Assembly: GCF_029910095.1 (NCBI RefSeq)
Contig: NZ_CP094526.1
Coordinates: 4,216,001 to 4,280,000, forward strand
Reading direction: 5' to 3'
DNA: 64,000 bases
Origin: Bradyrhizobium sp. ISRA464
GTDB taxonomy: Bacteria > Pseudomonadota > Alphaproteobacteria > Rhizobiales > Xanthobacteraceae
The translations under genes were made by a program, and so were the position numbers. Shown here piece by piece: positions 10,301 through 25,300 of this stretch. Each line of letters begins with the position of its first letter. Position 1 is the first letter of the stretch. A model generated the notes under the pieces. It did no database searches and was not told where the DNA came from. It saw only the letters and a list, made by a program, of their open reading frames with translations.

Positions 10301-13300
10301 GGCCAATAGCAGCGTCGCAATGCTTACGGCGGAAAACAAAGTCAGGGTCAGAACGAAATCGTGGACCTTACGCTGGTATTGGCTGTATCGTTCCGTGACG
10401 AAGACGCCTGGCTCCAACCGAAAGGCTTCCTGGAGCTTGGCGACGAGAGCCGGCACCTCAGAGGCGCTTCGTGCAATGACGAGGGCATCGGTCAGGCTCT
10501 CGCGACCGAAGATGTCTTCGCTGGTTTGGATATTCACGAACGCACCGCTCGAGACGAAGGTCGACTCCGGCCTCAACGAGGGCGCTTCAGCCGACCTTGG
10601 CGGGGCGCCCCGTAGCTCTAGTTTGTCGAGAATGCCAACGACGGTGAGCTGCAGGTCCGTGCCGTCCGCCTTCCGAACCGGGAAAGTGCCGCCGATATCT
10701 ACGCCGAGCGCCTGAGCTGACGCTTGATCGAGCACCGCGACCGCACGATCCTCACTCCGCAAAAACCGACCGCGCGCGATCGAGAAGCTGCTCAAACCGG
10801 GCTCGCTGTCAGGATCGATACCGAAAATGTAGATGTTTAGAAAACTGTCGCCGGATACGACATTACGAAACAGCGACTGCCGCTTGACCACCTGGTTCTC
10901 GCCTGCAGCCACTTCCAGATCGGTAGGGTCGATGAGCGGCTCATAGACTGGAATTGTGAGCGGCGGCAGATTTCCACTCCGCGGTGTTTCAAACAGAGCG
11001 CGATTGAAACGGCTCTTGACCTCAACGACGTCGGGCCGATCCTGACGAATGGCCCTGCTCAAAGTGTTTCGGGCGCCCTCGACCACCATCAGCGACCCAG
11101 CGACGGTTGCGCTGGTGGCAGCGAGAACGATCGCCGCCGCAAGCGCTTCGACGAAGCGGCGGCCGTAGCCTCCGAAGGTGAGCTTCACCCATATCATGCA
11201 GACACCCGAAGGAGCTGGGCGGGCGCCTGTGCAAGGGGCCAAAGCAGCACCGGAAGAGCTGCAATGGTTGTGGCAACAAGCGCAACCCCGGTGGCAAAAC
11301 CGAACGTTGAAGCGCTTCGAACAAACGGCAGAATGATCACCGCCACTGCGGCGATCACCATGCCCGCGGCAAGGACCGTGTACATTCGTATCGCGAAATA
11401 GAGCAGGACTTTAAACGGAGAAAAGCCCACGGCCTGCAAAATTCCGAGCTCGCGCCAACGCGCCAGGATCAACTGGATCTGCAGACCGGCTACCCCGGCG
11501 GCCACGAGTACAAGTAGGAGAAAGATGAAGAACGACCCACCCGCTTCCAGTTTTCCTTGCTCTTGGAGTGCCGCTTCGAAATTGTTGCGCTCTGGCACTC
11601 GTAGGCAGAAGGTAGATTCACCTGTAGCGCCGCAGTCTTGTTTGAGATTCCGCTCATCGAGCAGGGATATCGCTTCACCTTCGACTGTTGGCACTTCCCG
11701 AACTGAGTGCGCCCGCACGATCAGTTCTTTGGCTGCAGTCTCCTTTGGGGGTGGCATGCCGCGAGCAGCCAGTTGCTCGCCGACGAATCCGAAAAAGTCC
11801 TTCAACACCTGGTCATTCAAAAGGATTGGCAACGTGGTTGCCACGCCCTTTGGCGCATCCGGGCGACGTACTGTGAGGACTTCACTGCCGCGCGCAGCAA
11901 GGCGCCAAAAGGGCTCAAATCGACCCTGATCCGGGCCGACGAGATCAAATGTCCCGATCAGGCGTAGCTTCTCGTAGCGTCGAACGATTGGAGGATCCGC
12001 GTTCACGTACGTCAAATCGACGGTTGCTTCGGCGCCAGGTCGAATGCCGACGTAATCAGCAACCCCGGAGGGGACAACGACCTCGTTGCGGTCCGGTGGA
12101 CGCGCCGTTCCAGATGTAGCAAGCAGGGGGGCTCCGAGGGTTGCTGTGGACGCGTTCGGATTCAGATCATGGAAATTTACATAATAATCCCGGACTGGAT
12201 CGAATGACCGATCGACACCTAGCGCGGTGGTCCGAGCACCGAGAGATTCCTGCTGCTTCTCGTTCTCGAAAACCACAAAGGATGTGTCGGCCACCAAGCC
12301 CAGCTGAGTGCCATTATAGGGAGCCACGATTGACTGTACCCCGGCGGCCGAACGTAGCGCCCGAATGAGGTCTGCGATCTCGCCCATCGGCACCTTGTTG
12401 AGATCGACGATGAGTGTTGTCGCTCCGGACTCTTCGTAGCTGGTCAGGAGCTCCGCCCGTCGAAGACCTATTTGTGCTGCAAAGAACGTGATTGCGACTA
12501 ATGCAAGTGCGATCGCTAGCGCGGTCGCCAGTGACCGCAGCCACGCCCTTCTGAGATCGACGACGGCGAGCCAAAAAAGCCCGCGATCCACGACGAATTC
12601 TACCTCAGTTCCCGTTCGATATCCTCGTGAAGTTCTTCAACCATGCCGGAGATCGTCGATTTCACCTTAGTCGCCGGTGCCCCACTCTTGAGCTGATTGC
12701 CCAGCGAATCGAACAGTAGTTGTTGTTCGCGAGCCTCACGCGCTGAAATCCGGGGCGAGACGCTGTTCCAGGCCGCACGCGCCTGCCGGAAGCGGGTTTG
12801 AGCTTCAGCCGCATTGCCTGACGCGTAGGCTGTATCTACCGCGCGCAAATGGCTCACGATCCGATCCACGGATCCCCCGCCTTGGGACCTTTTCTGCGCG
12901 ATTGCAGCGCCACTCCAGCCTGCGCCGTCAATTCCGAGGCCGATCGTCACCACGCCGGCCGCCAGCATTAGGCTAATCCACATTGGGGCAGTTCTCATCG
13001 CATCCTCCTGTAAGATGCCCGCCAGACAGAGCCCTCCAGCCTGATTCTCTTACTCCCCACTCTCCTCTCACCGCGTTCGCCGAACGCAGAGACGGCAAAT
13101 CGTGGACTCGGATAGGCTCCAACCTTTAGTCGAGCCGCTCCGAAGCAGTCGAAAACTTCTTTCCTTGCAGCAGAACAATCGTGGCCTCAGGACGGCCGTC
13201 TTTCAGCTCAGGCACTGCGCTCACGACGAGCACGTCCGCGGCCTCTCCCTTAGCCTGTCCTTTTGCCTTGGTCGCAACATCGGCCAGCTTAACCTTCGCC

Positions 13301-16300
13301 CTGTCCATTGCGGCCTTTTGCAATTTGGCGTGGGCAAGGTCCTCGCCCTCGGTAATCGGCTCGACCTTGGCGACAGTCCCCGTCATGTGATCGACAATGA
13401 CCTCGTAAAACTTTCCTTCTTTCGCCGTATAGACCGAAAGCTGGAGCTTGCCCTCGTCCATCTCGAATTTTCCAGAGATCGGCTGACCTTCCCGTTCGCT
13501 GGCCGTGAAGCCCTGCTGCAGGCTGACTTTCACGCCGCTCAACGCGTTTGCCAATTCGGCCTGCTCCTGGTCTGGACCAATCGCGAAAGCTGATCGAAGG
13601 CCAACAGATGATGCGGCCAAAGCAATGATCACGAAGCTACGGGCAGACGCCAGTAGCATTTGTCGTCTGGTCATGAGGTGCCTCCCTTCATTAATCGAGA
13701 TGCCCCGCCGTCAAAGCTGCTGTTGCACCACCACCAACCGGTTGCGGCCTGCCGCCGATCTGGCGACCTGAAGGCGTTCCAGATGCGGCCGACGTTTCGG
13801 TCCTCGGCCAAATCTTGGTCGCCTTTCGGCGCCTCCACCACTGAAGAATTCCTGAAATCCCTGTCAGGAACGCTGCGGCAGCAAGGAACCGGTCTATAAT
13901 GCCCGTGCGAGGGCAGCTCTCGGAGTGGAGCACACCGTGCGTATTCTGGTCATTGAGGACGAAAAGAAGGTCGCGAACGCGCTGCGCGAGGGCCTTGAAT
14001 CAGAGCACTATGAAGTCACGATCGCAGCGACCGGAGAAGAGGGCTTTTTCCTCGCGAGCCAGTGCTCTTTCGATCTCTTGTTGCTCGATCTTATGCTGCC
14101 GCGCCGCGACGGCATCGATGTTCTCGCGACGCTGCGCAAGTGCGGCAATCAGACGCCGATCTTGGTCGTTACGGCCAAGGATGCGGTCGAGGACCGGGTG
14201 GTTGGCCTCGATCAAGGCGCTGACGACTATCTCACCAAGCCCTTCGCATTCTCCGAGCTGCTTGCGCGCATCCGGGCACTGCTCCGCCGCGGACGCATGG
14301 ACCAGATCCTCAGGCTACAGCACGAGGACCTTGAGATGGATCTCGTCATGCACAAAGTCTCCAGGGGAGCTCAGTCTCTCGATCTGACTGCGAAGGAATT
14401 CGACCTGCTCGAATACCTATTGCGTCACGGCGGCCGCATCGTGTCGCGGGAGATGCTCGCACGCGACGTGTGGCACGCGACGGCTAGGGCTACCCCCCTC
14501 GACAACGTCATCGACGTTACGGTTGCCCGGCTGCGTCGCAAGATCGACGAACCCTACGACAGAAAGTTGCTGCACACTGTCCGCGGCCTTGGATACCTTC
14601 TTAGCGGGAGACAAGAATGAGATTCCGCCCGCCGAACGTGCGCACGCGGCTTACGCTCTGGCACGCTGGTGTGCTGACACTGATCGTATGTATTTTTTCC
14701 GCAGCCATTCTGCTTTTCGTCCAGACTCGCCTCTACGCTGCCTTGGACGCGCAACTCGGCCTGCAGATCGCGACCATCGGTAAGGTCTATCGCGAGGAGC
14801 CTGACGAACTGGCGGATTTGGCGTCCGAATGGGGCATAACATTGTTCCGGGTGGACGACGCCGGCGGCATCCGTCAGCAAACCGAAGCATGGGCGCGGGA
14901 GGGACTCTCGTCCCCGCTGCAGCCAGGCGATTCGGCATCGCCGCTGTCTTGGACGGCCCCGAGCGGTCGTCGCTATCGCGTCCATAGCTTAACTGGATCG
15001 TCCTATCGCGTGGCCGCCGCGATTGACGAAACTTCCCTCCGGGACACACTTTGGACGCTCGCCGTCATCCTCGCGACGGGCATTCCCTTCGCCGCAGGTT
15101 TGGCAGTCGCCGGAGGTTACTTCCTTGCAGGCCGGGTACTCGCTCCGGTCGGCGCGATGGCACAAAAAGCCCGAGAAATCACTGCAGAATCACTCGCAAA
15201 ACGGCTCCCGGTCGATAACGCTCGGGATGAGTTCGGGCAGCTCGCGACGGTGTTCAACGACACGCTATTCCGTCTCCAAGATGCGTTCGAACGATTACGC
15301 CGCTTCGCTGCTGATGCTTCGCACGAGCTGCGCACCCCCCTCACCGCGATGCGCAGCGTTGGGGAGGTCGCGCTGCAGAGTCCACTTGATGCCGTCGCGT
15401 ACCGCGACGTCATCGGCAGCATGCTGGAGGAAGTCGACAGGCTGACGCGGCTCGTCGAAAGCCTCCTGATCCTCACACGAGCCGACTCGGGAAAAATCCA
15501 CCTAGTGCCAGAGGACCTGGACCTTGGACGGTTGGCAGGAAATGTCATCGATCAGCTCCACGTGCTTGCCGACGAAAAGCGGCAAGAGCTCACGCTCCGC
15601 GTTCCGATCAGGGTCCATGCTACGGCAGACGCCGCCCTCATCCGGCATGCACTCATGAATCTGATACACAATGCAATAAAATACACCCCAAATGGCGGCG
15701 CGATCACCGTCGAGGTGAATGCGACAGCCAAGCGGGCGGTGATCGAGGTACGGGACACGGGACCCGGGATTCCTATCGCGCATCGGGATCGTATTTTCGA
15801 TCGCTTCTATCGCGTCGATGCGAGCCGATCGAGGGAAGAAGGCGGGGTCGGACTTGGGCTCGCAATCGCGCGCTGGGCGGTCGAGGCGAATGGCGGGCAA
15901 ATCGAACTCGCAAGCGAAGGGACGGATGGAAGCTTGTTCCGGGTCATGCTGCCGGCTGCGGACGATTCTTCCGCGGCCGATGGGCATCGCCGGGTGCCGC
16001 ATGAACTGCGCAGGGGGACACAAGAAGCTGCATCATCGTGAAGTGGACTGCGGTGGCGCTGCCAGCACTCAGGCAATCGATCGACCGCGGCCCCTATTTG
16101 GACATTCTCGCGTTACCACCCCTCCGGACCTCAATCGATCTTGCGATAATCCCCGCTCCATCACCTGCGATCCTAACATCATCTATTGCGAGCCCCTTCG
16201 AAACGAATCGGAACGGCGAAGGTTAACCCGCCGCGGATTTCATTGACGGCGTGGCGGTTGGTCAGCGCATGGCGATACGCGACGTCAAAGGAGAGCTTGT

Positions 16301-19300
16301 CGTTGACCTGCCAGATCAGTCCGACCAACCCAGACACGGTCTCCTCCAGCCCGAACTCCTTCTCGTAAAAGACCTCGGCGACCGGCCGCACCTTCCAACT
16401 GGACGGCCCCTCGATGATACTTCCGACGAGCACATCGGCGCGATGCTCGCGTGTCAGCAGCGTTTCCACGTTGAAGTGCACCGTCCCCCAATCCCAGCGC
16501 TGGGAGACGATACCCGCCCAACTTGCGCCAACACCGCTATTGCCCGTGCTATCCGGCAACAGCACACCGAACTCAGTCGCTACACTCGGCCCGACCTTGT
16601 CCTGGAGACTGCCTGGCACCACGACATGCTTGAGAAACGCGCCGGCGTCGATCAACTCGGTCGGACCGGCGGGCGACAGGGTCGTTTCACCTCGTCCCTC
16701 GAACACTGCCTCCCAGCCCTCTCCCAATCCTATGTTCAGCACGGTCCACGGTGCGATGAGCGTGTGCGTCCCTTGCTCGTGCTGAACGCCCGCGGGTTGC
16801 AATTCGACCTCAAGTTCGCCCGGTGCCGCGACGGCTGCGTCCGTACCGTCGAAAGGACGGTATGCGAACGCCGGGCCAGAGAGCGCCGCTCCGACGAGAA
16901 CCACGACGGAAGCAGCGATGCACCGCATAGAAACCGACGTTCCAGCAAGCATGTTCGCTCCTCGGAGCTTGGAACCTCAAGGCGACGGGTGAAAGATCCA
17001 AGTTGCGGCCGCAATGTCGCCTTTCGCCGGAACGGCCAGCAGTAAGCGATCGAACTCGGGCACGAAGAGCGATGTCCTCGCAACCAGCGGCTGTCGGGAT
17101 CCGATCAATCCGCCGAGAGGAACCGCCATCCACGGCAAGCACATCGATAGAGCCGTCACCGCAACTTATGTAGATCCGATCGCGCTTGGAGTCGAGAAAC
17201 AGGTCGTCCACGCCGCCGCAGGTGGGCACTGTCCCGGCAAGAGCTCCATCGCTCAAAGAGATGACTCCGAGCTCCGCCGGCCGCCGAAACGCCACAAGAA
17301 GATGCTGACGGGGTTCGTCGAACACCATCGCGAAGTTCGCGCTCCTGCTTTCCGTGGACCACGATGCAATTTTCTGACGTGAGATGCGGTCGATGACGTC
17401 GATCGTGGCGGCACTCGGCACGTTGACGACGATCAGAGCCGCATTTCCGTCGAGCTAAAAGCTCTTGGTGCGCTTCAATGGCACGGTTGCCCCGCTTTCG
17501 ACGCGATACGGATGTCGTCTGCATCGCTGCCAAGCTCGATCTGCCCGACGGGTGATGCCGCACCGCACAAAGTCGGGAAATTTGAGCTGCACATCTGCTG
17601 ATCAGAGACACGGCGACCGCCCCTTCTATCCACCCCTAAGCCGCCGGAAGAACAGCGTTTCTCTTGCGGTCGGATCAAACGCAAAAACTCGGCACGCTTC
17701 GCCTTCCGCGGTGCGCACTGCGGCTGTAAACCCTTCACTGGTCAACTCCCTGAAAGCCTCGGCACGTAATGCATCGCAAGTATGATGCCGGTCGCGATCA
17801 TGATCAGAAGCACGATGCCCGCGAGCGATCCGAAATTCCAGAGGTAATTCAGGTTTCGAGGCGTTGGATAGGAGTTCAGCTCGTGATCCAGGAACGTAAA
17901 AATCGGAAGCCGATGGTCGATCCAGCGAATGACGGGATTCGAGAACTCCGTCTTCGGTTGGGTCATCTTTCGATCGTCTGCGATGACATTTCTGGCCTCT
18001 TAGTTCGGATCGGAAATCTCCTGGACAATGCCGTCATATGGCGAGCCAAGTCCTTTCGGCGTCAGGACGACGTTCTTTCCCGCCGCGGTCAGCTCGAAAC
18101 AGCCACCGTCGGGCTCCGGCAGATCAATGCAGAGGTCATCTCCCTGAATGGTCCACTTGCCGCGCTTCTTGCTCCCCATCGCATAGCTTCGGAAAGTTCC
18201 GTCGCGTTCATAGACATCGCGATAGTGGACCTCGTCGGTCACTTCCTTCCCCGACAACTTTGCTCGTATTTGCGCACCAGATAATTTCTTAAGACCCTCC
18301 GCGGCGACAAATCCGGCATCGAGAGCAACGAAGCTCCCCACGCCGGCAAGTGCCGCGATGAAGTTACCTGTGCGCAAGCTACGCAACTCAGCCTCTTTCA
18401 CTTCTTGCAGGCCTTAAGGCACATTTGGTACTCAGTCTTGCAGGCCGGTCCGGCGTAGTTCTTCATGCACGCTTTTCGTTGCTCCGCGCAGACCTTGCAG
18501 GATGTCTGAGCCTGCGCGGTAGCGTTCAGAGCAAAGAGACCAGTCAGTACAGACAAAGTAAGAGCCATATTTCGCATTCGATCTTCCTTTCGTGAGACTA
18601 CCTCATCCCGAGAGCCAGCCTGTCTGGCACGCGTGCGTCGGAAACCCGACTGCCAGTGCGGCCACGCATGTCGTCGATGTGACGGGGACGGCGTAACATT
18701 CGTATCACTTCAGCACCTCGTCATAAGCGCGTTGCACGGCCAGCCAATTGATCGCCGCCATGAAGACATCGACGTAACTCGCGGCCTTCGCGCCGTAGTC
18801 GATGTGATAGGAATGCTCGTACATATCGAGCGCCAGGATCGGCGTACCACCGGCCAGCGTGTGGCAGTGATCCGAGGCCCACTGATTGACGAGTTTGCGG
18901 TCGCGCGGCGACCAGGTCAGCAGCACCCAGCCGGAGCCGCCGCCGAGCGCCTTGCCCATGGCGATGAATTCAGCGCACCACCGATCGTACGAGCCGAAAT
19001 CACGCGCCAGCGCTTCCTTCAGACTTGCGCCAGGCTCGCTCTCGTCGCCAAGACCGGCAAAGAACACTTCATGGAGGATCATCGAGTTGGTTGCGATGAG
19101 TTGCTCGCGCTTCAGCCCGTTGATCAGAAAGCCTGGTGCGTTCGCAAAATCGAGCTCGGCAAGTTTTTCGTCGATCACATTCAGCCGTTTGACGGCACCG
19201 CCGTAGTTGTTCTCATAATGGCTGATGATCATTCGCTCCGACATGCCGCGGATGCGGCTCGGGTCGCAGGACAGCGGCTTCATGACGTAGGTCATGATTG

Positions 19301-22300
19301 TCCTCCGTTGAGATCACTGTTGATTTCCGGATCGGACCTGTCGCGAGGCTCGGCCGCCTGCAACAGGTCTTCGGCAGCGGAGCCGATCGACCGCACGCCA
19401 CGCAATCTCAGCGCGCGCGAGAAAATAAGATGCGTTTCGGGTGGGAGCAGCCAAACAGCAGACATGCAGCGTCCTTCCTTTCCGGAATACAGGACGCGAT
19501 TCTTGGGCATGTCGCCTCACGGGGAGATCGCTTCCCCGTACACGCAGATAATGCGCGACTGACGGATTTGTCAACGCCGTCAAAGCTTACCGGTTCCGTA
19601 GAGCCAGCACCAACCTCTGGAGGCAGAACCTCGTGTTGTGGGCCGTAATGTCACCGATACCTCACAATGAGGGAAATCTACTCAATCCTCGTCTTCGTCA
19701 TCGGCCGCACGCAGCCGACCGGTCTGGGCATTGACGGCAACCCTCGTGGCTTGGCCGTCCTTCGAACCCATCGCCTCAAAATACTGTCCGTCGCGCACGA
19801 TCTGGACGTTCGACCAACCGTCGGACTGCAGCTTTTGACGGACCTGATCCTCGCTCACCGGCTTGTCTCCGGCTATGAATACCGGACCTTGGGCGCCCTC
19901 CGGCTCAGCCGTCACCATGGCTACGCCGACCAATCCCAACAGCAGCAGGCCACTGCCCGCCAATATCCATTTCCTGTTCATCGCACGTCTCCTCTTCTCG
20001 TGACTAGCGAGCAGCGGCCGCGCGCCTTCCATTCAATTGCTGCCCGTGTAGGTCCGTGAAATGCACGGAGAAATATCGCCCCTCCGTCGGAAGCCGATTC
20101 GCAAGGAGGCCAGCTCCGCCTACGCGTACTCGAGATCGGATTCGCCAAGCGCAAACCGCGCCCTGGATTGTTGTGTGCGCAAGACTTCGAAAGGAAGAGA
20201 TAAGGTCTAGGCTGGTTGGCGAGCACACGCTGCGTCCTTGCATAGAAAACGGACGCGATACTTGGGCATGTCGCCTCATGGGGAGACCGCGATCCCCAAC
20301 GTCTCGACCTTGCCAAAGGGGGATTGCTTGTCAATCAGGAACCGACGCACATTAACTCCGCAATGCGTTCACTTCCGTTTGATCAGGAAGGCCTGCGCGA
20401 GGCACCCTCCAAGCGTGATGCGCGAACATACTCTGTCGGCTCATGACTGACGCCGGGAGCGCACTGGCCGTACCTGCCGCCGCCCACGCTTGCAGACCCT
20501 TCAGCCGCCGGGGCGGGGAACTAGAATCTCAATGCTTCTCCTCGGGATGCGCTCGCCAGTCACGACCGACTGTCTGGTGGTCCTCGTCCGTCTTGTCACC
20601 GCGGCCCATGCGATTGGCGTCGCTCTCGTGGGCCTTCCAGTCTCGGCCTATTTGCACATCCTCTCCGCGCGCCCGCTCTTGTGCGCGTGATTGCTCCGCC
20701 TGTTGAGGGGTCTGGTCCGGCTGCACAGGAACCGTCTGCGCCTGACCAATCCCTCCCGCCTCTTCGGCGTGGGCAGGAACGAGACCACAGGACAGTAGTA
20801 TTGCCGTTGTTACCGCGAGACTACGCATGCGTTCTCCTCCATTCGGATGAGCACTAACGACTCGCTTGACCTTCGGTTCGGAGATTTCCCGCACGTTCCA
20901 ATGCTGCACTGCGTGCACTACTTGGGCCCAAGAGCACTCCCGCTGCAGCGACCCTCGTAGCCCATACAAAACATCGGTTACTCTTCAACGTGCCAAAGCA
21001 TCGTTCAAGCCATGATTGTTAGCGGCATTGCCACTGTTCGCCTCATTTTCGTCAACCACCGCCGACGGATTCCGGCCTGGGCCGGTGACGCCTCAATCCG
21101 TTTGAGCGATTGGCGCGCACAGGCTTCCGACCGTCAGGCCGAGGCGCCAGCTTTTTGAGCTGCCGCTGGTCCGTCGCCGCCTCCGCCAGCAGCCAATCGC
21201 GAAAAGTCGCGATCTTTGGCAGAGCCGCTGTCACCTTCGGGCAGACGATCCAATAGGTCTTGGATACCGGTAAGGATTCCGGAAATGGCAGCAATTCTGA
21301 TTGAATTCATGAACGGGAAGAAGAGCGATGTCTGAAACCGTCGTGTACGAGTTGCCGCGCAGGACGTTCGTCAACATTGTCCGACTGGTGCTCACGCACA
21401 AGAGGCTTGGCTTTGGTGCTATGGAGGCAGACCAAGCAGTTCCCCTTCCAGGGACAAAAGTCGCTCACCGCGCACGTGAAACGTCAATTGAGCTTTTTCG
21501 GCGTTCGTACTAGTGTGCCGCTGGGGGCGTAGCAGTCTCCCCGTCAAGTGGGTCATCCCATGCAAGAGCTGTTCGCTTAGTTTTGGAGCGAACACATGAA
21601 TGGGATGTCTTTTGAACTTCCGCTTTTCATTGTTGCGACTTTCGCCGGTGTGCTTGTTGCCGGTCTTTCCGGGGTCGCATTCGGCCTGGTCGCCGCCTCG
21701 ATCTGGCTCTACATCCTTACTCCCCTGCAGACCGCCAGCTTGATCATCGCCTTTGGCCTGATCGTGCAGGGCTACTCAGTATGGAAACTGCATGGTGCGC
21801 TAGACTGGGGATGGCTCTGGCCGTTCATATTTGGCGCGGCGCTCGGCGTACCGGTTGGCGTAACGATATCGACCTGGGGCGATCCTGGCCACGTGCGCGC
21901 GGGTGTCGGTGTATTTCTCGTTCTCCACAGCCTCTATGCACTGTTTCGTCCAGCAGTCGGCCCCCTGAACTCACCAGACGTCGTAGTCGATGCCGTTGTC
22001 GGATTCCTGAACGGCGCACTGGGCGGCATCACGGGGCTCGCCTGCATCCTCGTCACGATCTGGTGCGAACTGCGCGGCTGGCCCAAGGATGTGCAGCGGG
22101 CGGTGTTTCAGCCCGTTGCGGTGGCAACCTTCCTGGTGAGTGCGCTTTGGATGGGCGCCAAAGGCGCGTTGGGCGCGGAGACGATCAAGCTTTTTCTGAT
22201 CGGATTGCCCGCTCTGTTCGCCGGCACTTGGCTTGGTCTCAAATTGTTCGGCCGTCTCAACGAAACTGCATTCCGCAGACTGTACAGGTGCTGCTTCTGG

Positions 22301-25300
22301 CTTCGGGCGCGCTCCTGACCGTCTAGCGTTACGTCGGATCCGCCCGGTCCTTCTGTGCATACCTGCACACAACCATATGGATCAATGAATCAGGAGCCGT
22401 CTTCCATGTTTGAACCCACAGCTCGCCTCGGCCGCATCGCTATCCTTTGGCGCGGGGATGAAGCGGCGCGCCGCAGTGCCTCGCCAGGGACCAGTCGGTT
22501 CAGCGCCGTGTTCGCGGCGCTCGCCGATGTCGGCGTTGATGCGGAACCCGTAATCTATGAGGACGATGTCCTCGACGCCGTTCGCACACAGCTCGCCACG
22601 TTCGATGGCGTGCTCGTCTGGGTTAACCCGATTCACGAGGGGCGCAACCGCGCCAATCTCGACGCGCTGCTGCGCGACGTCGCGGCGCGCGGCGTCTGGG
22701 TGAGCGCCCATCCCGATGTCATCCTAAAAATGGGCACCAAAGAGGTACTCCATCGCACCCGTATGATGAGCTGGGGCTGCGACACGGCCCTCTATCGAAC
22801 GCTCGAGCAGATGAGGGTGGAATTGCCCTTGCGGCTGGCGGCTGGCCCGCGCGTGATTAAGCGCAACCGCGGCAACGGCGGTCAGGGCGTCTGGAAGGTC
22901 GAGGCCCTGGCAAGTCCACCCGCCCGGCCGATGGTTCGCGTGCTTGATGCCACCAGCGACGCATCGGAGGACGTCGCTCTGGACGAGTTTCTCGAGCGGT
23001 GCATCGAGTATTTCGAAGACGGCTCTGTGATCGATCAACCGTTCCAGCCGCGCCTGAGCGAAGGGGTGGTGCGCTGTTATATGGCGGGCGATCGCTGCGC
23101 CGGCTTCGGCTACCATAAGGTCAAGGCCCTGGTTGACCAACCGACCGCGCGCGCCGAAGCTGGACCGCGGCTCTATACCAACAAGGCCGACCCGCGCTTC
23201 CAGGGCCTGCGCCGGTTGATGGAAGATGAGTGGACGCCGCAGCTGACCTCCTTGCTGGATATCCCGAGCAGCGATCTCCCAATGATCTGGGACGCGGACT
23301 TCATGCTCGGTCCCACCCGTTCCGACGGAACCGACAGTTACGTGCTCGGCGAGATCAACGTCAGTTCAGTCTTCCCGATCCCCGATGAGGCACCGGCAGA
23401 GATCGCTCGCCGAGTTGCCGATAGACTGCAGTCGAAGCTCTGAGGCGAGAAATTCTGCGTCGATCTCGAGTTTTCACAGTAGCCGCCAACGGCTGTCATT
23501 GCGTCGATGTTGCGTGTTCGGTTCACATGACCGCTCTCAGCGAGGGGCTCGAACCCTGGATGCGCTCCCATCGGAGTTCGCTATACCCAGCGTCGAATAC
23601 GCGAGCGATAAGCGCGTTAGACATCACCGAACTTGCGCTCGAGATGGGCTTCCTCGCGGGCTACCGCCGTGCCGGGTGACGAGCGCGAGCGTAATGAACA
23701 GCCAGAGGCTGTCAAACGCGACGGCCAAACCGATCAGAGCCAGGAACATAGCGACGTAGATCGGGTTGCGCGTGAAGCGGACCCAATAGTGTGCCAGGTG
23801 GCAGCTTTGATCACGGACGGAGCTCACCGCCCGTGATGTCGGTGTTGTTCCTAGAGAGATTGAGACCGATTGCGGCATTCAATTCAGCGGCGACGACTTC
23901 CGCAGATTTCTAGATTTGCATGGGATCGCACATAGGGTGTCCGTGCCGGATGGCACCACTGCGGGTGGGAGGCCGTGGCGTGCGCAGTAGTGAGCCCCTG
24001 CCCTAGTCGCTACGGCCCCTCCCGGCTACGCGGCCTGGCTCTGGTTCGGTCGTGATCGATGCTGCGCAGGCAAGGTCACGTTCGCCTCGGCGGCCGTCCT
24101 ATTCCAGAAACTGACCAGCGCCACGATGGTCTTGGTCCGTCAGGGTCGGTCAGCAGCTCGTCCGCGCGTGTCCCGCTCCAGATTGACCACAACGATCGGA
24201 GTGCCGAGCCGCGCGGCCGCTTGGGCCGCCCGTAGCCGAGTATCGCTGGCGATCAGTGAGCGGTGAAACCTCCATCCACAGCGAGCGCGTGTCCCATCAC
24301 GAAGCTGGCGCCGGGACTGCAGAGCCAAGGCACCGCGGAAGCGATTTCCTCCGGCCGATCGAGCCTCCCGATGGGCTGATCCCGCAGGATCTCCTTCATC
24401 GCTTCTGGTTCCTTGGGGAGCATTTCCGAAACCATGGGAGTATCGATCGTGCCCGGACACACTGCGTTGATCCGGATTCCTCGGGAGGCGTATCGAGTGC
24501 GGAGCTCTTGGTCAGGCCGAACACGCCATGCTTGGCCGCATGATAGGCGGATCTGCCGGGAAGTCCGATGAGACCCCCGATGGACGAGCAATTGACGATC
24601 GCGCAACTGCCCTGCTCGCGCATGTGGCGGGGTTCGAGCTTCATGCACGTCCAGATGCCTCGGAAATTGATCACGGTCACGCGGTTGAATTCCTCGCCCG
24701 ATACGTCCGCGGCCTCGGTCGCCGGCGAGTGCACCCCGGCGTTGTTTTGCAGCGTCCAGCTGCCCGAACTCGGCAACGATCCGGTCGGCCGCTGCGGCCA
24801 CGGTGGCCTCGTCGACGACGTCGCACCGGATTGCGATCGCCTTATGGCCATTCCGAACGAGTTGTTCGGCGGCCGGGCGACGCAAATTCATTTCACCAAG
24901 ACCGGCGTAGAGTTCGATGCAAGCCGCGCTGAACGTCGGCGCAACGCCGTAAGAGCAATGGACCCATCGACATGCCGCAATCCGACGGCGCGATCAGTCT
25001 CGAACACGACACGCCGGGGCTCGCCCGCTCCTATGATGAAGCCGGCCTGGTTCAGTTCCGCCACGGCAAGTGCCTGATCGGGCCGCTCGCCACCGGATCA
25101 GGCGAGCATGTTCTCGATATCGGAACCGGCACCGGACGGCTCGCGGAATTCGTCGCCGGCCTCGTCGGACCGAACGGCCACGTGATCGGCATAGATCCTC
25201 TTGCCGGTCATATCGAGATCGTGCGATCCGGCCAAGGACATCACCTATCGATTGATCAGCCAAAAGACCATGCTCAGCAGGATACTGATGATGAGCGATG